A DNA stretch of 64,000 bases from Piezodorus guildinii (Eukaryota > Arthropoda > Insecta > Hemiptera > Pentatomidae), in contig CM041292.1 in assembly GCA_023052935.1 (NCBI GenBank), positions 199,818,299-199,882,298 on the forward strand, written 5' to 3'. How positions within the stretch are numbered: position 1 is the stretch's first letter; every line of letters begins with the position of its first letter. The translations under genes were made by a program, and so were the position numbers. Under the pieces are notes generated by a model. It did no database searches and had not been told where the DNA came from. It worked only from the letters and a program-made list of their open reading frames with translations. This document shows positions 33,450 through 44,929 of the stretch, piece by piece.

Positions 33450-34338
33450 TTGGGTTGTTTCACATGAAATGTCCGTTTTTTTAGTTCCTGAAATACACAA
33501 AGGATTTTGCAGGTCTCTGTTGTTTTCTTCCGAATGTTTACATATTTAAACTAAACAGTTACTAATCCTCTACCTTTGTATTATAAACATTAGCTTCCCA
33601 ATCAATTATCCACTTTTTAGTATACCTCCAAATATGAACATGGAAACACGCGATTTTCGAGTAATATTTTTGAATGAGTTTAAACTGGATCATTCAGCAG
33701 CTGAGGGAGTGTTAATAAACGGCCCATTCGCCGTTGGTTTGCTAAGTTTTCAGCTGGGGATAACGATTTGGAAAACTTGCCCCGAGGAAGAACTCCGTCC
33801 GTAATAGACAACGATGTCCTCAAACATACAGTAGAAGGAAACCCCTACCAAACAGTTAAAGGACTCTCAGCACAACTAAATGCAAGTGCATCTACCGTTT
33901 CCAGACATTTAAAGTGTATTGTGAAAATAAAAAAGCTCGATACATGGGTACCTCATGATCTCACTGAGCTGCAGCAACACCCCATGTTTCAAAACATACT
34001 TGGCAAAAATTGAAAGAACTGGGCTACGAAGTTCTTCCGTAACCACCATATTCTCCCAACTTGTCTCCAACATATTAACCACCTGTCAGGTATTTAGACA
34101 ACTTCGTCAAAGAAAAACTTTTTGAAAATGATGATCAAGTGAAAAGTGCGTTTTCAGATTATGTTTCACTTCAAAGTTCAGAGTTTTCAGTTCGGGGATA
34201 AAAAAGTTGGTGTCATGTTGGGAAAAATGTGTAGAAAAAGAAGGTAAATACTTCGAATAAAATTATCTTGTTTTCATTTCGTATTTTTAATAAAAATACT
34301 TTACCTTGAGAACGGACATTTCATGTGACACAATCCAA
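33450..34338 (+). mobile_element. Mariner deletion derivative M3
   Basis: This 889-bp element has TA on both flanks and the family terminal repeats. The HTH region is partly deleted: 'HSAAEGVLINGPFAVGLL' is out of frame after loss of about 36 bp. The next part (ENLPRGRTPSVIDNDVLKHT, VKGLSAQLNASASTVSRHLK, LDTWVPHDLTELQQ) is open and stops shortly after. The catalytic core is missing, and only a decayed PPYSPNLSPT block remains before the 3' end. It is not capable of making transposase. Confidence 0.92.
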
Positions 34339-35166
34339 TACATATAATTCTTGAAACGTTCAATGAAAAAAAAAATAATTTGTCGTTTAAGAAAATAACT
34401 TAGAATGAAGCCATGTTTTGCCAAATCTAGGGATAATACAAAAGCCGACCAGATTTCGAATAGTAATTTCCCCAGAAAAACGGTTTTAACCGGTTTCGAA
34501 TAGTAATTTTCCCAGAAAATCGGTTTCAAATATTTATTTAAAAAAAATTTCCTCGTATATTCTGTATTTCGAACAAAAAATTTTAACAGAAAATTTAGAG
34601 TGATTAAAAGCAGTTTTTGACTGAAATTATTTACTGTTCAATTTTATTGATAGTAAAATTTTTTTATGCAATTTAGTAGAACAAAGAAATAATAGTTGAC
34701 CAGGGTTAAATAACTTTAAAAACAATTATTCGTTGTTAATGTATAATTTTCACTATAAGGATGAAAATATTGAAACGAGTTATTCAGCAAAGGGTTCGAA
34801 TAAATAAAAACAATTAGAAAATATATAACTGTGTATTATATAATGTAAATTATAATCAAAGCCGAAAGAAAGAATAAATAAAGTTTATGAATAAGTATTT
34901 ATTCAAATCAATTTTAGTTTTAAAGATAATTAAGCAAAGGACCGAGTATTTTCAATTCAGGGCAATTTTAAAACCAATTTTAAATATTCTATTTAGTTTT
35001 TTGTTTAATGAAATATGATTGTAGAAAACAGAAGACGTCTAGCCGTGTCCTTAGTTTATTTACAAAATTCCCCGATATAGGAATTTATTAAAATATGTTA
35101 CCTACTTACATTTTGTATAATATCATCTATATCGAATATCGATCAATAGAACTGAAAATTGAATTT
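34339..35166. other. AT-rich intergenic DNA with a short local duplication
   Basis: The 20-mer-like text 'tttcgaatagtaatttnccc' occurs twice, near 34453 and 34494. Nothing else is recognised up to the Jockey target site. Confidence 0.4.
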
Positions 35167-35183
35167 AGTAACTGTGCATGTTC

Positions 35184-35195
35184 TGCGCATGCGCA
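35184..35195. promoter_or_regulatory. NRF1/EWG-type palindrome in the Jockey 5' UTR
   Basis: TGCGCATGCGCA is a perfect 12-bp palindrome starting 5 bp into the element. It matches the known NRF1 consensus YGCGCAYGCGCR; the insect orthologue is Erect wing. Jockey elements use internal promoters, so a site here could drive transcription. That function is inferred. Confidence 0.6.
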
Positions 35196-35483
35196 TGAGT
35201 ATAGCGGTCATCTTTCATATCGGCTCTTGGATTTCTTGCTTTTTCAGTTGGATATCACTTCAGAAAAGTCTTGAAAACATCACCAGGCTTCAGGATAACA
35301 ACAACAGTAAATATTGGAGCAAACAACGGTAAGTTGTAATTTACACTGTAAAGTGAATGCTGAGTCACCTCTTCATATCAGCTGATTGCCAATCGCTAGG
35401 CAAGGCTGGTCTTGCTTAACTTTTGTTAAGTTATTTTTTTTTCCCCACATCTGGTTATTATTTAATTATTTTCCTTACATGAA

Positions 35484-36775
35484 ATGCGATATTATCATCA
35501 AGTAATGTCCTCCAAAGCTTCAACTAAAAGATCTAGATCTAGTGGTTCAATCCCGTCTCCTACGAAACAAAGACCTCGCCGTGATACTAATAAAAGATTA
35601 CAAGCAACCCCTTCAGGAACTAATTCAGAATCTGAACCACAACCTGGCACATCGTCACAAGGGATGACTGACGAATCGCCGTTTTTCACCCCAAATCCTT
35701 TTCAGATTTTACATAATGAAAAAGAAAACATGGAATCTACTCCTATACCCAGTGAACCACGGCCTCCTCCAATATTTGTCAAAAATATTAGAAATTTCCA
35801 GTTGTTGTGTGCGCAATTGAACAAAATTACCGAATCTACCAGCTACTACTGTATGAGTAGAACCAATGATACCAAAATATCTCCTACTACTGCCGAGACA
35901 TATAGAAAAATAGTGAAATACCTAACTGAAACCAAAGCAGATTTCCATACCTACCAGCTACGCCAAGAGAGAGCTTTAAGGGTTGTAATCAGAAACTTAC
36001 ACCCCTCGACACCAGTTGAAGCTATTAAAGAAGAACTAACGGAGATGGGCTATAAAGTGCGGCAAGTCACTAACGTCCTAAAGGATAAAATTCCTCTACC
36101 TCTCTTTTTTGTGGATTTGGAACCAGCTGAAGGAGTTGAAAAAATCTATGACCTCAATAGATTGTACTATTCCAGTGTAAGAGTTGAAAAACCTTACACA
36201 AAGAGAGAGATAATTCAGTGCCATAATTGTCAAGTATATGGTCATACTAAAACATACCACGCTGCGTAAAATGCGGTGAACAGCACAGGTCTGTGGAATG
36301 TATGAAACCAAAATCAACACCCGCTGTATGTGCTCACTGTCTCAAGGACCACCCGGCTAACTATAAAGGATGCCAAATCTATAAGGAACTCAGGATCAGG
36401 TTTCAAAAACCTCAAGTACTGGATGAAACAACAAGACATGCAAGCACCAGAAGAGAACCCTCTAAACTTATTGATGCCAATGTATCATTTGCCCACCTAC
36501 TTGGAGGTGGGAATCAAAGTACCGAAGCCGTGGCCCAGCCGGAACTAATAAATATACCTCAATCCATTCCACATATACCTCTTTCTCAAAATGTAACCAA
36601 TCCTAAGAATCCTAATCCACCACAAATCTCTCATATACCTCTTCCTTCAAACGCCACAGACCTTACCAGTTTGATGACATCCTTTATCTCCGAAATGAAA
36701 TCCGTTGTTATGCCTCTAATATCACTCCTTACGAACCTTGTATCAAATCTCATTCCTGCCTTACAAAAACCATAA
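35484..36775 (+). pseudogene. Jockey ORF1 (gag-like nucleic-acid-binding protein), one frameshift
   Basis: ORF1 proteins package the element's RNA. The N-terminus is basic and Ser/Pro-rich (KRSRSSGSIPSPTKQRPRRD). It is followed by a PRE_C2HC-type region (VVIRNLHPSTPVEAIKEEL, PLPLFFVDLEP) and three zinc knuckles: CHNCQVYGH..., CVKCGEQHRSVEC and CAHCLKDHPANYKGC. A net frameshift at about 36255-36270 falls inside the first knuckle, removes its last Cys and creates a TAA at 36267. The downstream frame (36293-36775) restores the remaining knuckles. Two starts are possible; the second, ATG at 35505 (MSSKAS), gives a protein more like other Jockey gags. The stop TAA at 36773 abuts the ORF2 ATG. Confidence 0.92.
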
Positions 36776-39429
36776 ATGACCTCACCTAATTCCTTATCCA
36801 TTCTCCTTTGGAACGCAAATGGTGTTAGAACTCACACTGACGAACTTACAGCCGTACTGCAGGACAAAAACATTGATGTTGCACTCATTGCTGAAACTAG
36901 ACTAACCACTAAACAGTACTTCAAAATACCAGAATACATAACATACCGTACAGACCATCCAGACGGCAAAGCCCATGCCGGTACTGCTGTCATTGTCCGC
37001 CGATCCGTCACCCATCTCTTACACCCACTTCCCGCCCACGATTACCTACAAGCAACTTCCATTGTAATCAAAACCTTTTCCTTTCCGCTTATCATCGCAT
37101 CAGCATACTGCCCTCCTAAACATCCTATTTCCTCTGCCCAAATCGGATCCTTCCTCAACTCCTTGGGAAATCACTTCATTTTGGGTTCCGACTTAAACGC
37201 TAAGAATCAACAGTGGGGTTCTAGAACCACCAATTCTCGTGGACGGATGTTGCAGTCTGCACTCAACTCCCGACGCTTTCATCTCCTACCTCCCGATTCT
37301 CCTACCTACTGGCCGACAGATCCTAACCGTAATCCTGACATCCTCGACTTCTTCATCCACTGCGGATTAGGCTCTCTGAACTATTTCGTAACTCGCCTTG
37401 ATGAACTATCCTCTGATCATAGTCCATTAATCCTAAATGTATCCATAACTCCTATTCCGAAACCTTTCCCACCGTCATTCATTAGAGACCCTGTCAACTG
37501 GAACCTCTTCCGCGAAATCCTTACCAATGATATTGACCTCAGAGTACCTCTCAAAACCCAAACTGACCTTGATGATGCCGTTTCTTCCTTTACAACCACA
37601 ATTCAACAAGCTGCCTGGACTGCCTCCTCTCCCAAACAATCCCAAAGAATTCCTAACAAAAGCCATTTACCACAACACCTGAAGGACCTCATCAACACCA
37701 AACGCCGAGCCAGATCATTATGGCAACGCACCCGCCACCCAGAAGATCGCCGCTCTTACAACTTTCTTTGCAGAAAATTAAAGCGGGAGTTGGCGATATT
37801 CCGTTCCCAATCCTACAATTCCTACCTCTCCTCTCTCTTGACTCGTGACAATTCCCTATGGAATGTCACGAAGAGAATTCTAAAATCCCACACCATTTCC
37901 CATCCTCTCCGGCGCTGTGATAGTTCCTGGGCTGCTTCCGACAAGGATAAAGCCGAGGAATTCGCACAGCACCTTTCCAAAGTTTTCGCTCCTCATCCTG
38001 AGCTCAATCCAACCCATACTGCAACAGTTGAAGAGTTCCTTATGTCACCAATACCACTATCCTTACCACCTAAAGCAGTTAATCCATCTGAGGTTAAATA
38101 TCTTCTTAAAAAGCTTCCTCTCCGTAAATCCCCAGGATACGACCTCTTTACTCCTCAGATCTTAAGACAACTTCCTCCCAAAGCCATTACATTTCTTGCA
38201 CTACCTATTTCCCTCTCATATGGAAACATTCAACTATCATCCTTTTCCTAAAACCAGGCAAACCTTCCCTCAGCACTTCATCTTACAGACCTATTAGCCT
38301 GCTCCCGATCCTCTCCAAAATCTTCGAAAAACTCCTATTAAAACGAATCCTAGCCAAATTTCACAATTTTCCTTCACATCAGTTTGGATTTCGTCCTCAA
38401 CATTCCACGGTTCACCAAGGACTCCGAGTTGTAGACCACATTTCCTCCGCCCTTGAGTGCAAGGAGTATTGCTCGGGTGCCTTTCTGGACATAGCTCAAG
38501 CTTTTGACCGGGTGTGGCACCCGGGACTGCTCTTTAAGCTCAAAACCCATTTACCTCAATCCTTATACCTAATCCTCCGATCCTATTTATCAAACCGCTC
38601 CTTCCGAGTTCGCAGTGGTTCCGAATTTTCCAAACATTATACTGTTGAGGCCGGTGTTCCTCAAGGCAGCGTCTTAGGACCCGTCCTCTACATCCTCTAC
38701 ACCGCCGATATCCCTACCGATCCCGATACCTTTCTGGCAACATTTGCTGATGATACCGCCATTTTGTCATCCAATTCCGATCCTGAAGCAGCATCCCTAA
38801 ATCTCCAAAAGCACCTTTCCCTTGTCGAAGACTGGTGCAATGCTTGGCGCATTAAGGTGAACGAAAGCAAATGCACTCACGTCACATTCACCCTTCGACG
38901 CAAATCCTGTCCAACGGTTAATTTCAATTCCATACCACTTCCTTCCTCAGACACAGTCCGGTATCTCGGCTTTTTACTAGACAAAAGACTGACGTGGAAC
39001 CCACATACAAGACTCAAAAGAAAAGAACTCAACCGCAGATTCGGCCAGTTATACAGACTACTAAACAGAAAATCTCATCTTACAGTTGACAACAAATTAC
39101 TAATATACAAGACAGTACTGAAACCTATATGGACCTACGTACTTGAACTGTGGGGGACAGCTAAACTTTCTAACATCAAACGCATCCAATCCTTCCAATC
39201 CAAAGTCCTCCGAACAATAGTTAATGCTCCTTATTACGTTACCAACTGTACCCTACACCATGACCTTAATATTCCGTTTGTTTTAGACCTGGTACCATCC
39301 AAATTTTCCAAATTTCATCAGAACCTTAGTCATCATCCTAACCCTCTAGCGCAATCCCTATCCAGCACCACCCATCCCTACAATCCTCCTCGAAGATTGA
39401 AACGGCAGTGGCCACGAGACCTATTGTAA
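36776..39429 (+). pseudogene. Jockey ORF2 (AP endonuclease plus reverse transcriptase), one deletion
   Basis: The AP-endonuclease comes first: LLWNANGVRTHTDEL, ALIAETRL, SAYCPP, GSDLNAKNQQWGS and SSDHSPLIL hold the expected N, E, D/N and H catalytic residues. The reverse transcriptase follows: RKSPGYD, YRPISLLPILSKIFEKLLLK, HQFGFRPQHST, AQAFDRVWHPG, GVPQGSVLGPVLYILYTADIP, catalytic TFADDTAIL, then WRIKVNESKCTHVTFTLR and the end RRLKRQWPRDLL. Comparison with the 49-51 kb copy shows a 25-bp deletion at about 38197-38215, which shifts the frame and ends the first part at 38251. The frame then stays open to 39429. Without that deletion it would be one continuous protein of normal Jockey size. Confidence 0.95.
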
Positions 39430-39884
39430 ACATTTAAACTGGAGTTCTGACAATGGTCAGATCCTCCACTCATGTACGGTATGTTTGTGGCTACAGCGCC
39501 CTGACTCAGCCTCCACTGGCTCAGACCAGTGATGCGGCTGAGATAGAGGCGTTGGGATCTCTTGGATTCCGCTTTTTCCTCCACAAGTGGAGGAGAAAGC
39601 GCTTGCTGGGGTCCCTTAGCAATTGTATATATTGTATATAGTTATGATTGTGTGTAAGATGTTTATTTATTTGCCAACTTTTTATTTATCTCAATAATAG
39701 GTTTTTGTTTCGATTTGTTTTGTTTTTTATTTATTATTATTATTTTATTGTATATATATGAATTTATTTATGTTCTATTTTATGTAATTTGACCATTATT
39801 ATTATTTTCTGTATATATAGTATGAATGTGGTCTCTTATCAATATTATTATTGTTCATTTTTTAACAAATTTTAATATATCTCA

Positions 39885-39916
<32 letters not shown>
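39430..39916 (+). terminator. Jockey A 3' UTR, polyadenylation signal and A-tail
   Basis: The 3' UTR includes a GC-rich block (39490-39610), also seen in reverse at 3.7-3.85 kb, followed by AT-rich text. AATAAA at 39884-39889 directly precedes about 28 A residues that end at the target duplication. Confidence 0.85.
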
Positions 39917-39921
<5 letters not shown>

Positions 39922-40097
39922 CTGTGCATAAAGAAGCCAGAAGACAAACTAAAAGAAAATCTAAATTAATTCATCCAATAGACAAAACACACCGTTTCTT
40001 GAAATCATATCCGACCGATATGATTATAAGAACCAAACCAACAGTGTTGTTTTCATCAATCTGGTACATTTTCAATTTTTTTTTTTTTTTTTAAAGT

Positions 40098-41436
40098 GTT
40101 CTTCCCACCAAATAACCTTTACCCTTCGTCGTAAACCTATGACATCCTGTCCTACAGTATCCTTTAATAATATTCCGCTTGTTTTAGTTGAACAGATCCG
40201 TTACCTAGGAATTCTACTTGACAAACGTCTAACATGGAATCCGCACACTAGACTGAAACGACAAGAAACTGCTCGCCGCAACACTTACTAGACAAACGCT
40301 CTAAACTTCCACTTTAATACAGAAGACTCATCTACATGACCATCATAAGACCTATCTGGACTTACGGAGTTGAGCTATGGGGCTCCACTAAACCATCAAA
40401 TTCTTCGCATCTTCAATCTTTACAATCCAAAATCCAATAAACAGTGTATGGAAAAAAATTATAGATAATAAAAATATTCCAGTAAATAAAAAAATGCAAG
40501 TTTTTAACAGCGCCCTACGAGCGGTGGTTTGCTATGGAGCTCAGGTATGGGGATATTTGAATTTACCGGAAGTAGAAAGGGTACAAATATACTTCATAAA
40601 AAGGCTCTTTTATCTCCCACAGAACACGCCTGATTACATATTATATTTAGAAACTACAACCTCTCCCCTCTACAATTATGCTTTAAAATTACATCTAAAA
40701 TATATCCGTAAAGTATTAGAAAGCCACTATGTAAGTAGATAAACGAATTTCTTAACACAAGTTATAGAAAAAAAGATATCATGGTATATGCTAATAATGA
40801 AAATAGGTGACCAGCTACAAATAGACATTAATAAAGAAACCATTAAAAAAATTAATCCGGACTACCTCATTAATAAAATGGAAACAAAAATCCGAACACA
40901 AATCATATCCGCAGCCAGCAATAGTCAATTTCATATGTTATATGCAAAACTTGATCCTGAAATAGCTATTTCCTACATCCACCACAACAAACGTAGTCTC
41001 TACAATAAATCTCTTATATTTAAAGCAAGAAGAGAACTGATGGGACTTAATTGTCAGCCATGGAGGAGCGATAGGATACCTACCTGTGCTATGTGCAACC
41101 TTAATGTGCCAGAGGATACCTACCACTTTTTGGCAATATGTCCTGTCTTAAAGGAGTTCAGGATGAAATACTTGGGAAAATATAAGCTAACTCCAGAAGA
41201 GGTAATAGATAGACTAAATGGGCTAGATTGGGTTAAACTTGCAGCATATTTAAATAAATCAGTCAAATACAGAAATTTTTTGGTACAGCATTTTAATTAT
41301 TAAATTTTTACGATCAATAAAAATAAATCATAACGTTACTAAAAATATAAATTATTATTAAAACTGAAAAAAAAGAAAAAGGGGCAACTCGACAGACGGC
41401 TTAACGCCATTGTCTTGTGGGCTTTGATCTCAAAAA

Positions 41437-41473
<37 letters not shown>

Positions 41474-41876
41474 ATTACTATTTTGCATATTATGTAAATA
41501 AAGCATTTATTCATTCAATCCAAAATCCTTCCAAAAATCCTCAACGCTCCTTATTTTGTCACGAAGAAGCTCATCCATAACGACCTTTATATTCCCTTTG
41601 TAGCTGATTTGGTCCGAACTAGGTATCAATCCTTCCATGACAAACTCCACTCCCACTCTAACCCACTAGTTTAAATGCTTGCTTCCTCTTTTATTTTTAT
41701 TCCTCTTTAAATCCTCCGAGGCGCCTGAAAAGAAGATGGCCTCGAGACCTTCTAGTTTAGATTCATAGTGGAGTGATGCCAATGGGCATTTTCTCTTCAT
41801 GTATATTATCTGACAGCTAATTTACTTGATGTATTTACTAATAAAGTTGTAAATCTCAATAAATAGAAAAGAAAAA
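40098..41876 (+). mobile_element. Jockey family B LINE, split by LINE C
   Basis: The left part (40098-40435) holds the RT thumb region: FTLRRKPMTSCPTVSFN, IRYLGILLDKRLTWNPHTRL, IRPIWTYGVELWGSTKPSNS. The right part (41516-41876) resumes at 'IQSKILPKILNAPYFVTKKL' and continues through VADLVRTRYQSFHDKLHSHS to RRLKRRWPRDLLV and the family 3' UTR with an A-rich end. Frameshifts are present in both parts. LINE C with its 13-bp duplication explains the gap. Confidence 0.9.
40436..41515 (+). mobile_element. LINE C, 5'-truncated ORF2 C-terminus, 13-bp TSD
   Basis: A 1,080-bp insert is flanked by caatccaaaatcc (40423-40435 and 41516-41528). A single frame runs from the 5' truncation point (NSVWKKIIDNKNIPVNKKMQ, VFNSALRAVVCYGAQVWGYL, ERVQIYFIKRLFYLPQNTPD) to FLVQHFNY at about 41303, interrupted by one in-frame stop at 40740-40742. 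The C-terminal half contains CAMCNLNVPEDTYHFLAICPV, a C-x2-C...H...C zinc-knuckle arrangement as in I/R1/CR1-type ORF2 proteins. A TA microsatellite at 41439-41470 and a TTTATTCATT-type end precede the TSD. The clade is not certain. Confidence 0.85.
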
Positions 41877-42912
41877 AAAAGTGTTATTCATACAGTGGAA
41901 ACCGCCTATATTTTCTACTAAAAAACCGGATTTCGTATTTCATAATTTTTTTTTTTTTAAACCGACAAACCCTAGCCAATACCATCACAGTATATCCTCA
42001 AAAACTACCCCTGGAACCTGCTAACCTCCAATCCAGTGAGAGCTCCCATCGATCATCTGATAAATGATCTATTTGTGAGGAGAGCGGACGTCGGGGATTT
42101 GGCAGGGGATGGATAGGCCAATCCTCCGGCTCCCCACTTCTTCCACCCTTATTGATGGAGGGCTCTCCATCTAAGATGGTCTGGCCTTGTTCCAAGCCAA
42201 TTTCTGCTAGACCAATATCTCAAAATCTATATCATAATTGTTCAACATTCAAATGTAAATCATTAAAGTTTTTTATTAACTTTATGACAAAGTATAACTT
42301 ACAGTATAAAGCGTTATAATATGGAGTACATTTTTAACAAAAAAAAAAAAAAAAAAATAGTTTTTTTGAAGTCAGATCTAAAAATTATTAATGCCTTCAT
42401 ATATAAAGTTTTTCAAATACGGGAATTAATACTTGAAAACGTCAAAGTGTATAAAAAAAATAAATAAAATAAAATAAAAAAATCAGGAGGAAAATTAATC
42501 CGGGTGGCCACCAGTGAAAGAAGAAAAATGAAATGTTTTAACTATTTATTGTTTTGCCATAGTTGTCCTAGCTAACTAATGATGACCTACAACGTATGAG
42601 CAGAAACGTTCACAAAACAATAACTTAAAACTATTTTATAGTTATTCATTCACTTACTGCCACTCGGACTAATATTCCACCCAAAAAAATATTATTTATT
42701 TATTACAAAACAAAAAAATTTGACATAAAATTTAATTTGCCATCTGCATTTCCTTTGCAATAAGCAAATTTGTGGACCGCTGAAGCAGCGGCTCATCACA
42801 GCAGAGTTCGTTAAGTGATCAGCATATCTCTTGCCCACCGCCTGCGTAGTCGTCGGGGTGGGCTGTAAGGATTCGTAGAGCATTTTAATGTTTCTGTAAC
42901 AGGGTTGGTGTT
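41877..42912. other. Intergenic; one moderately GC-rich patch at 42000-42200
   Basis: About 42000-42200 (ctggaacctgctaacctcca, then ggcaggggatggataggcc) stands out from the AT-rich surroundings but has no recognisable product. A-runs lie at about 42340-42358. Confidence 0.3.
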
Positions 42913-43070
42913 TTATGTTAGTCTTTGGTGGAAGTTATTGTATTGTTCTGTAGCAGTGGCTGAAATAGTCAAAATGTTTAAGTCGTTATGTATAACGTCA
43001 TTTGTTACGTAGAACGGTGCGTCCACTATTTTGCGCAGCGCTTTTGACTGAAAAGACTGTATTCTTTGGA
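42913..43070 (-). mobile_element. Jockey-like LINE thumb fragment (third variant)
   Basis: The minus strand encodes QRIQSFQSKALRKIVDAPFY, then VTNDVIHNDLNI and YNNFHQRL. This is the thumb segment of a Jockey ORF2 related to, but distinct from, families A and B. It is very short and otherwise decayed. Confidence 0.75.
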
Positions 43071-43294
43071 TAAAAAAAAAATTAATAAATAAAATAATAA
43101 CAATAACAATTATAATTAAATGTGTAATGTTTTGTTTTTCATTTAAACAGTTGAACATTGCCTAAGAATAAAGTTCTCGTGGACAGAATGTAAATATTTT
43201 ATTCAAGGATGGATGTGTTCAGTTTATTTTACAATAAGTTAACTTAATTTATATTATTTTTCTAGTTATATATAATTGTTCTCTTTATTTAATT

Positions 43295-44405
43295 TTTTAC
43301 TTTTACTCAATTATAGTAAGGGGAAGTATTCTGTGCGGGATAATTTTCGAATTTGTTTTCTGTTCCAACAGAAATAAACATTTTAGAATATGATATGTGT
43401 TATAAATGTATAAATATATGTGTTATAAGTGTGCCAAGTCTAACTCGAAAGCTTAAGTTCGTAACTTCCATGGGGTGACGGCGGGGGATGAATGCTGAGA
43501 TAAAAGCCCCCAGCACCGAGACTCGAACTCGTAATAATTATCGGTTTCAAATTTAGTTCAAAGCAACGCCCGCTAACCCACTCAGCCACCCCGCCATCGC
43601 CCAAAAGTTCGATATCTAATACAGCAATACTTTTTCGATGAAAAAGCAACCTTTTTCCCCATAATCAAATTTGACGACCAAATGAAGGAAATAACTCCCG
43701 CGCGTAAACGAAAAGTCCTATGGAACTGAAATTTCATATCTAAGACTACTATGCGCCCGAGATGTTACAGCAACTTTTTTCACGAAAATCGGCTGAACGA
43801 AAGTCCTAATTTATCCCATGCATTTAGCACCTTTTTACGATTTTCTCAAAAACGGCTCCAACGATATTGATTAAACTCGCTATATTGATGTAAAATTTAA
43901 TGAGCTTTAATATGTAGGTTTCATTGTGATTGAAATAGTCTGATGGGGCTTAAATGCAAATATTTTCTTCCTCTAAAGTACCCTTAATTTTGTAGATTTT
44001 ATAAAAATGACTATGTTATCTTGTTACCATTGATAATTAACAGGTAAATATGCAAGTTGAGCGAATTTGATAAACAACTAAAGGATAAAACTGAACAAAT
44101 ATTTTTTTATGTTTTGAGGTATAGTATACTGTTGGATAGCTAAAGATTTTAGAACAAATATAATCTGATTCACGGAATTGTAAAGGGTGATGGAGAGTGA
44201 TGAAAAGCCGATAAAACTAACTGATTATTTTAGATAATAATATAATAGTCTTTTTAATAAAACATACTCGTATGTTTCTATATTAATTCAGTTTAATTAA
44301 TTCTTTAATGGTTTCACTCATTTTTATCTCTAACTGTATTTAGAAATTCTTTAATCGATTTTAAAAACCGAGGTGAGTGTATGTTGTGTGTTGCCCGCAC
44401 CAGAT
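43295..44405 (-). mobile_element. Helentron-like element H7, with a SINE inserted
   Basis: This is a minus-strand copy. The 3' hairpin (ACTTTTACTCAATTATAGTAAG, decayed) is at the left, and the 5' end ('gtgtgttgcccgcaccagat') at the right. Interior blocks such as 'cgagatgttacagcaacttt' and 'aaactcgctatattgatgta' match the family. A tRNA-derived SINE (S3) sits near the 3' end. Confidence 0.85.
43436..43602 (-). mobile_element. SINE family S3 (tRNA-derived, distinct from S1 and S2)
   Basis: On the minus strand the head reads GGGTGGCTGAGTGGGTTAGCGG (A-box type), with GAGTTCGAGTCTCGG (B-box type) about 45 bp later. It is followed by a non-tRNA body, 'gctgggggcttttatctcag' and 'cgccgtcaccccatggaagt'. 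The spacing of the boxes fits a tRNA with a long variable arm, but the sequence continues past any acceptor stem and lies inside another element, so I call a SINE. Confidence 0.75.
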
Positions 44406-44929
44406 TTTTTTTTTTAATTTAAAATAGACGTATAATATATCGTTAAAAAGCTAAAACTTTTAGAAGAAATGTTTTTTTTTTTTTCAAATTTGTAGAAGTT
44501 TTGTAAGCGCATAAAGTTACGTGATTGTTGTAGTTTATATTATATTGAAGTGAATATATCCATCGAAACTCAATTTAATTGTTTTTCAAATCAAACACTA
44601 TTGTAAAGTGGATTTTAACAAGGAAAGTAAAAAAGAGAAAGCCGAGTGTTTTAATTGTTTGCAGTGCTATTTAAAACAATGTAATAACATATATTTAAAA
44701 TAAGGTTACACAACGAAGTAAATAAAGTATGTAAATATTAGTTTTCCTGCAGTTTTCACCAAGTAAGCAAATTATCGGTTTAATGTTGACCAGTGCCGTC
44801 CTTGGTAGAGAGAGCTGACGCAGGGCTTCGGTGCTCTGTCACGGTCTTAGGCAAATTAATTCGTCGTAACAGATCGCAATTTTTTTCTCAATCAGTTAGA
44901 GATGACTTTCCTATAATTGAAGGTCTATT
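44406..44929. other. AT-rich intergenic DNA, nothing recognised
   Basis: This lies between H7 and the satellite array, with no supported feature. Confidence 0.35.

Larger units (their letters stand above)
35180..39916 (+). mobile_element. Near-complete Jockey-clade LINE (family A)
   Basis: A 4.7-kb non-LTR retrotransposon is bounded by the perfect 13-bp duplication agtaactgtgcat (35167-35179 and 39917-39929). It has a 5' UTR of about 300 bp, ORF1 (gag), ORF2 (endonuclease plus reverse transcriptase), a 3' UTR, an AATAAA at 39884-39889 and a poly(A) tail. Only one frame lesion is evident in each ORF. With the perfect TSD and long tail this suggests recent insertion. It is the only complete-length autonomous-type element in the window and is related to the copies at 3.5 and 49-51 kb. 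Confidence 0.96.

Noticed and set aside
36255..36292. Programmed ribosomal frameshift in Jockey ORF1
   Set aside because: The shift falls inside a zinc knuckle and removes an essential Cys, there is no slippery heptamer, and Jockey gags are normally single frames; a small deletion is the simpler reading.
35484..39429. Host gene encoding an endonuclease/reverse transcriptase
   Set aside because: TSD, A-tail and the ORF1-ORF2 layout show a retrotransposon, not a domesticated gene.
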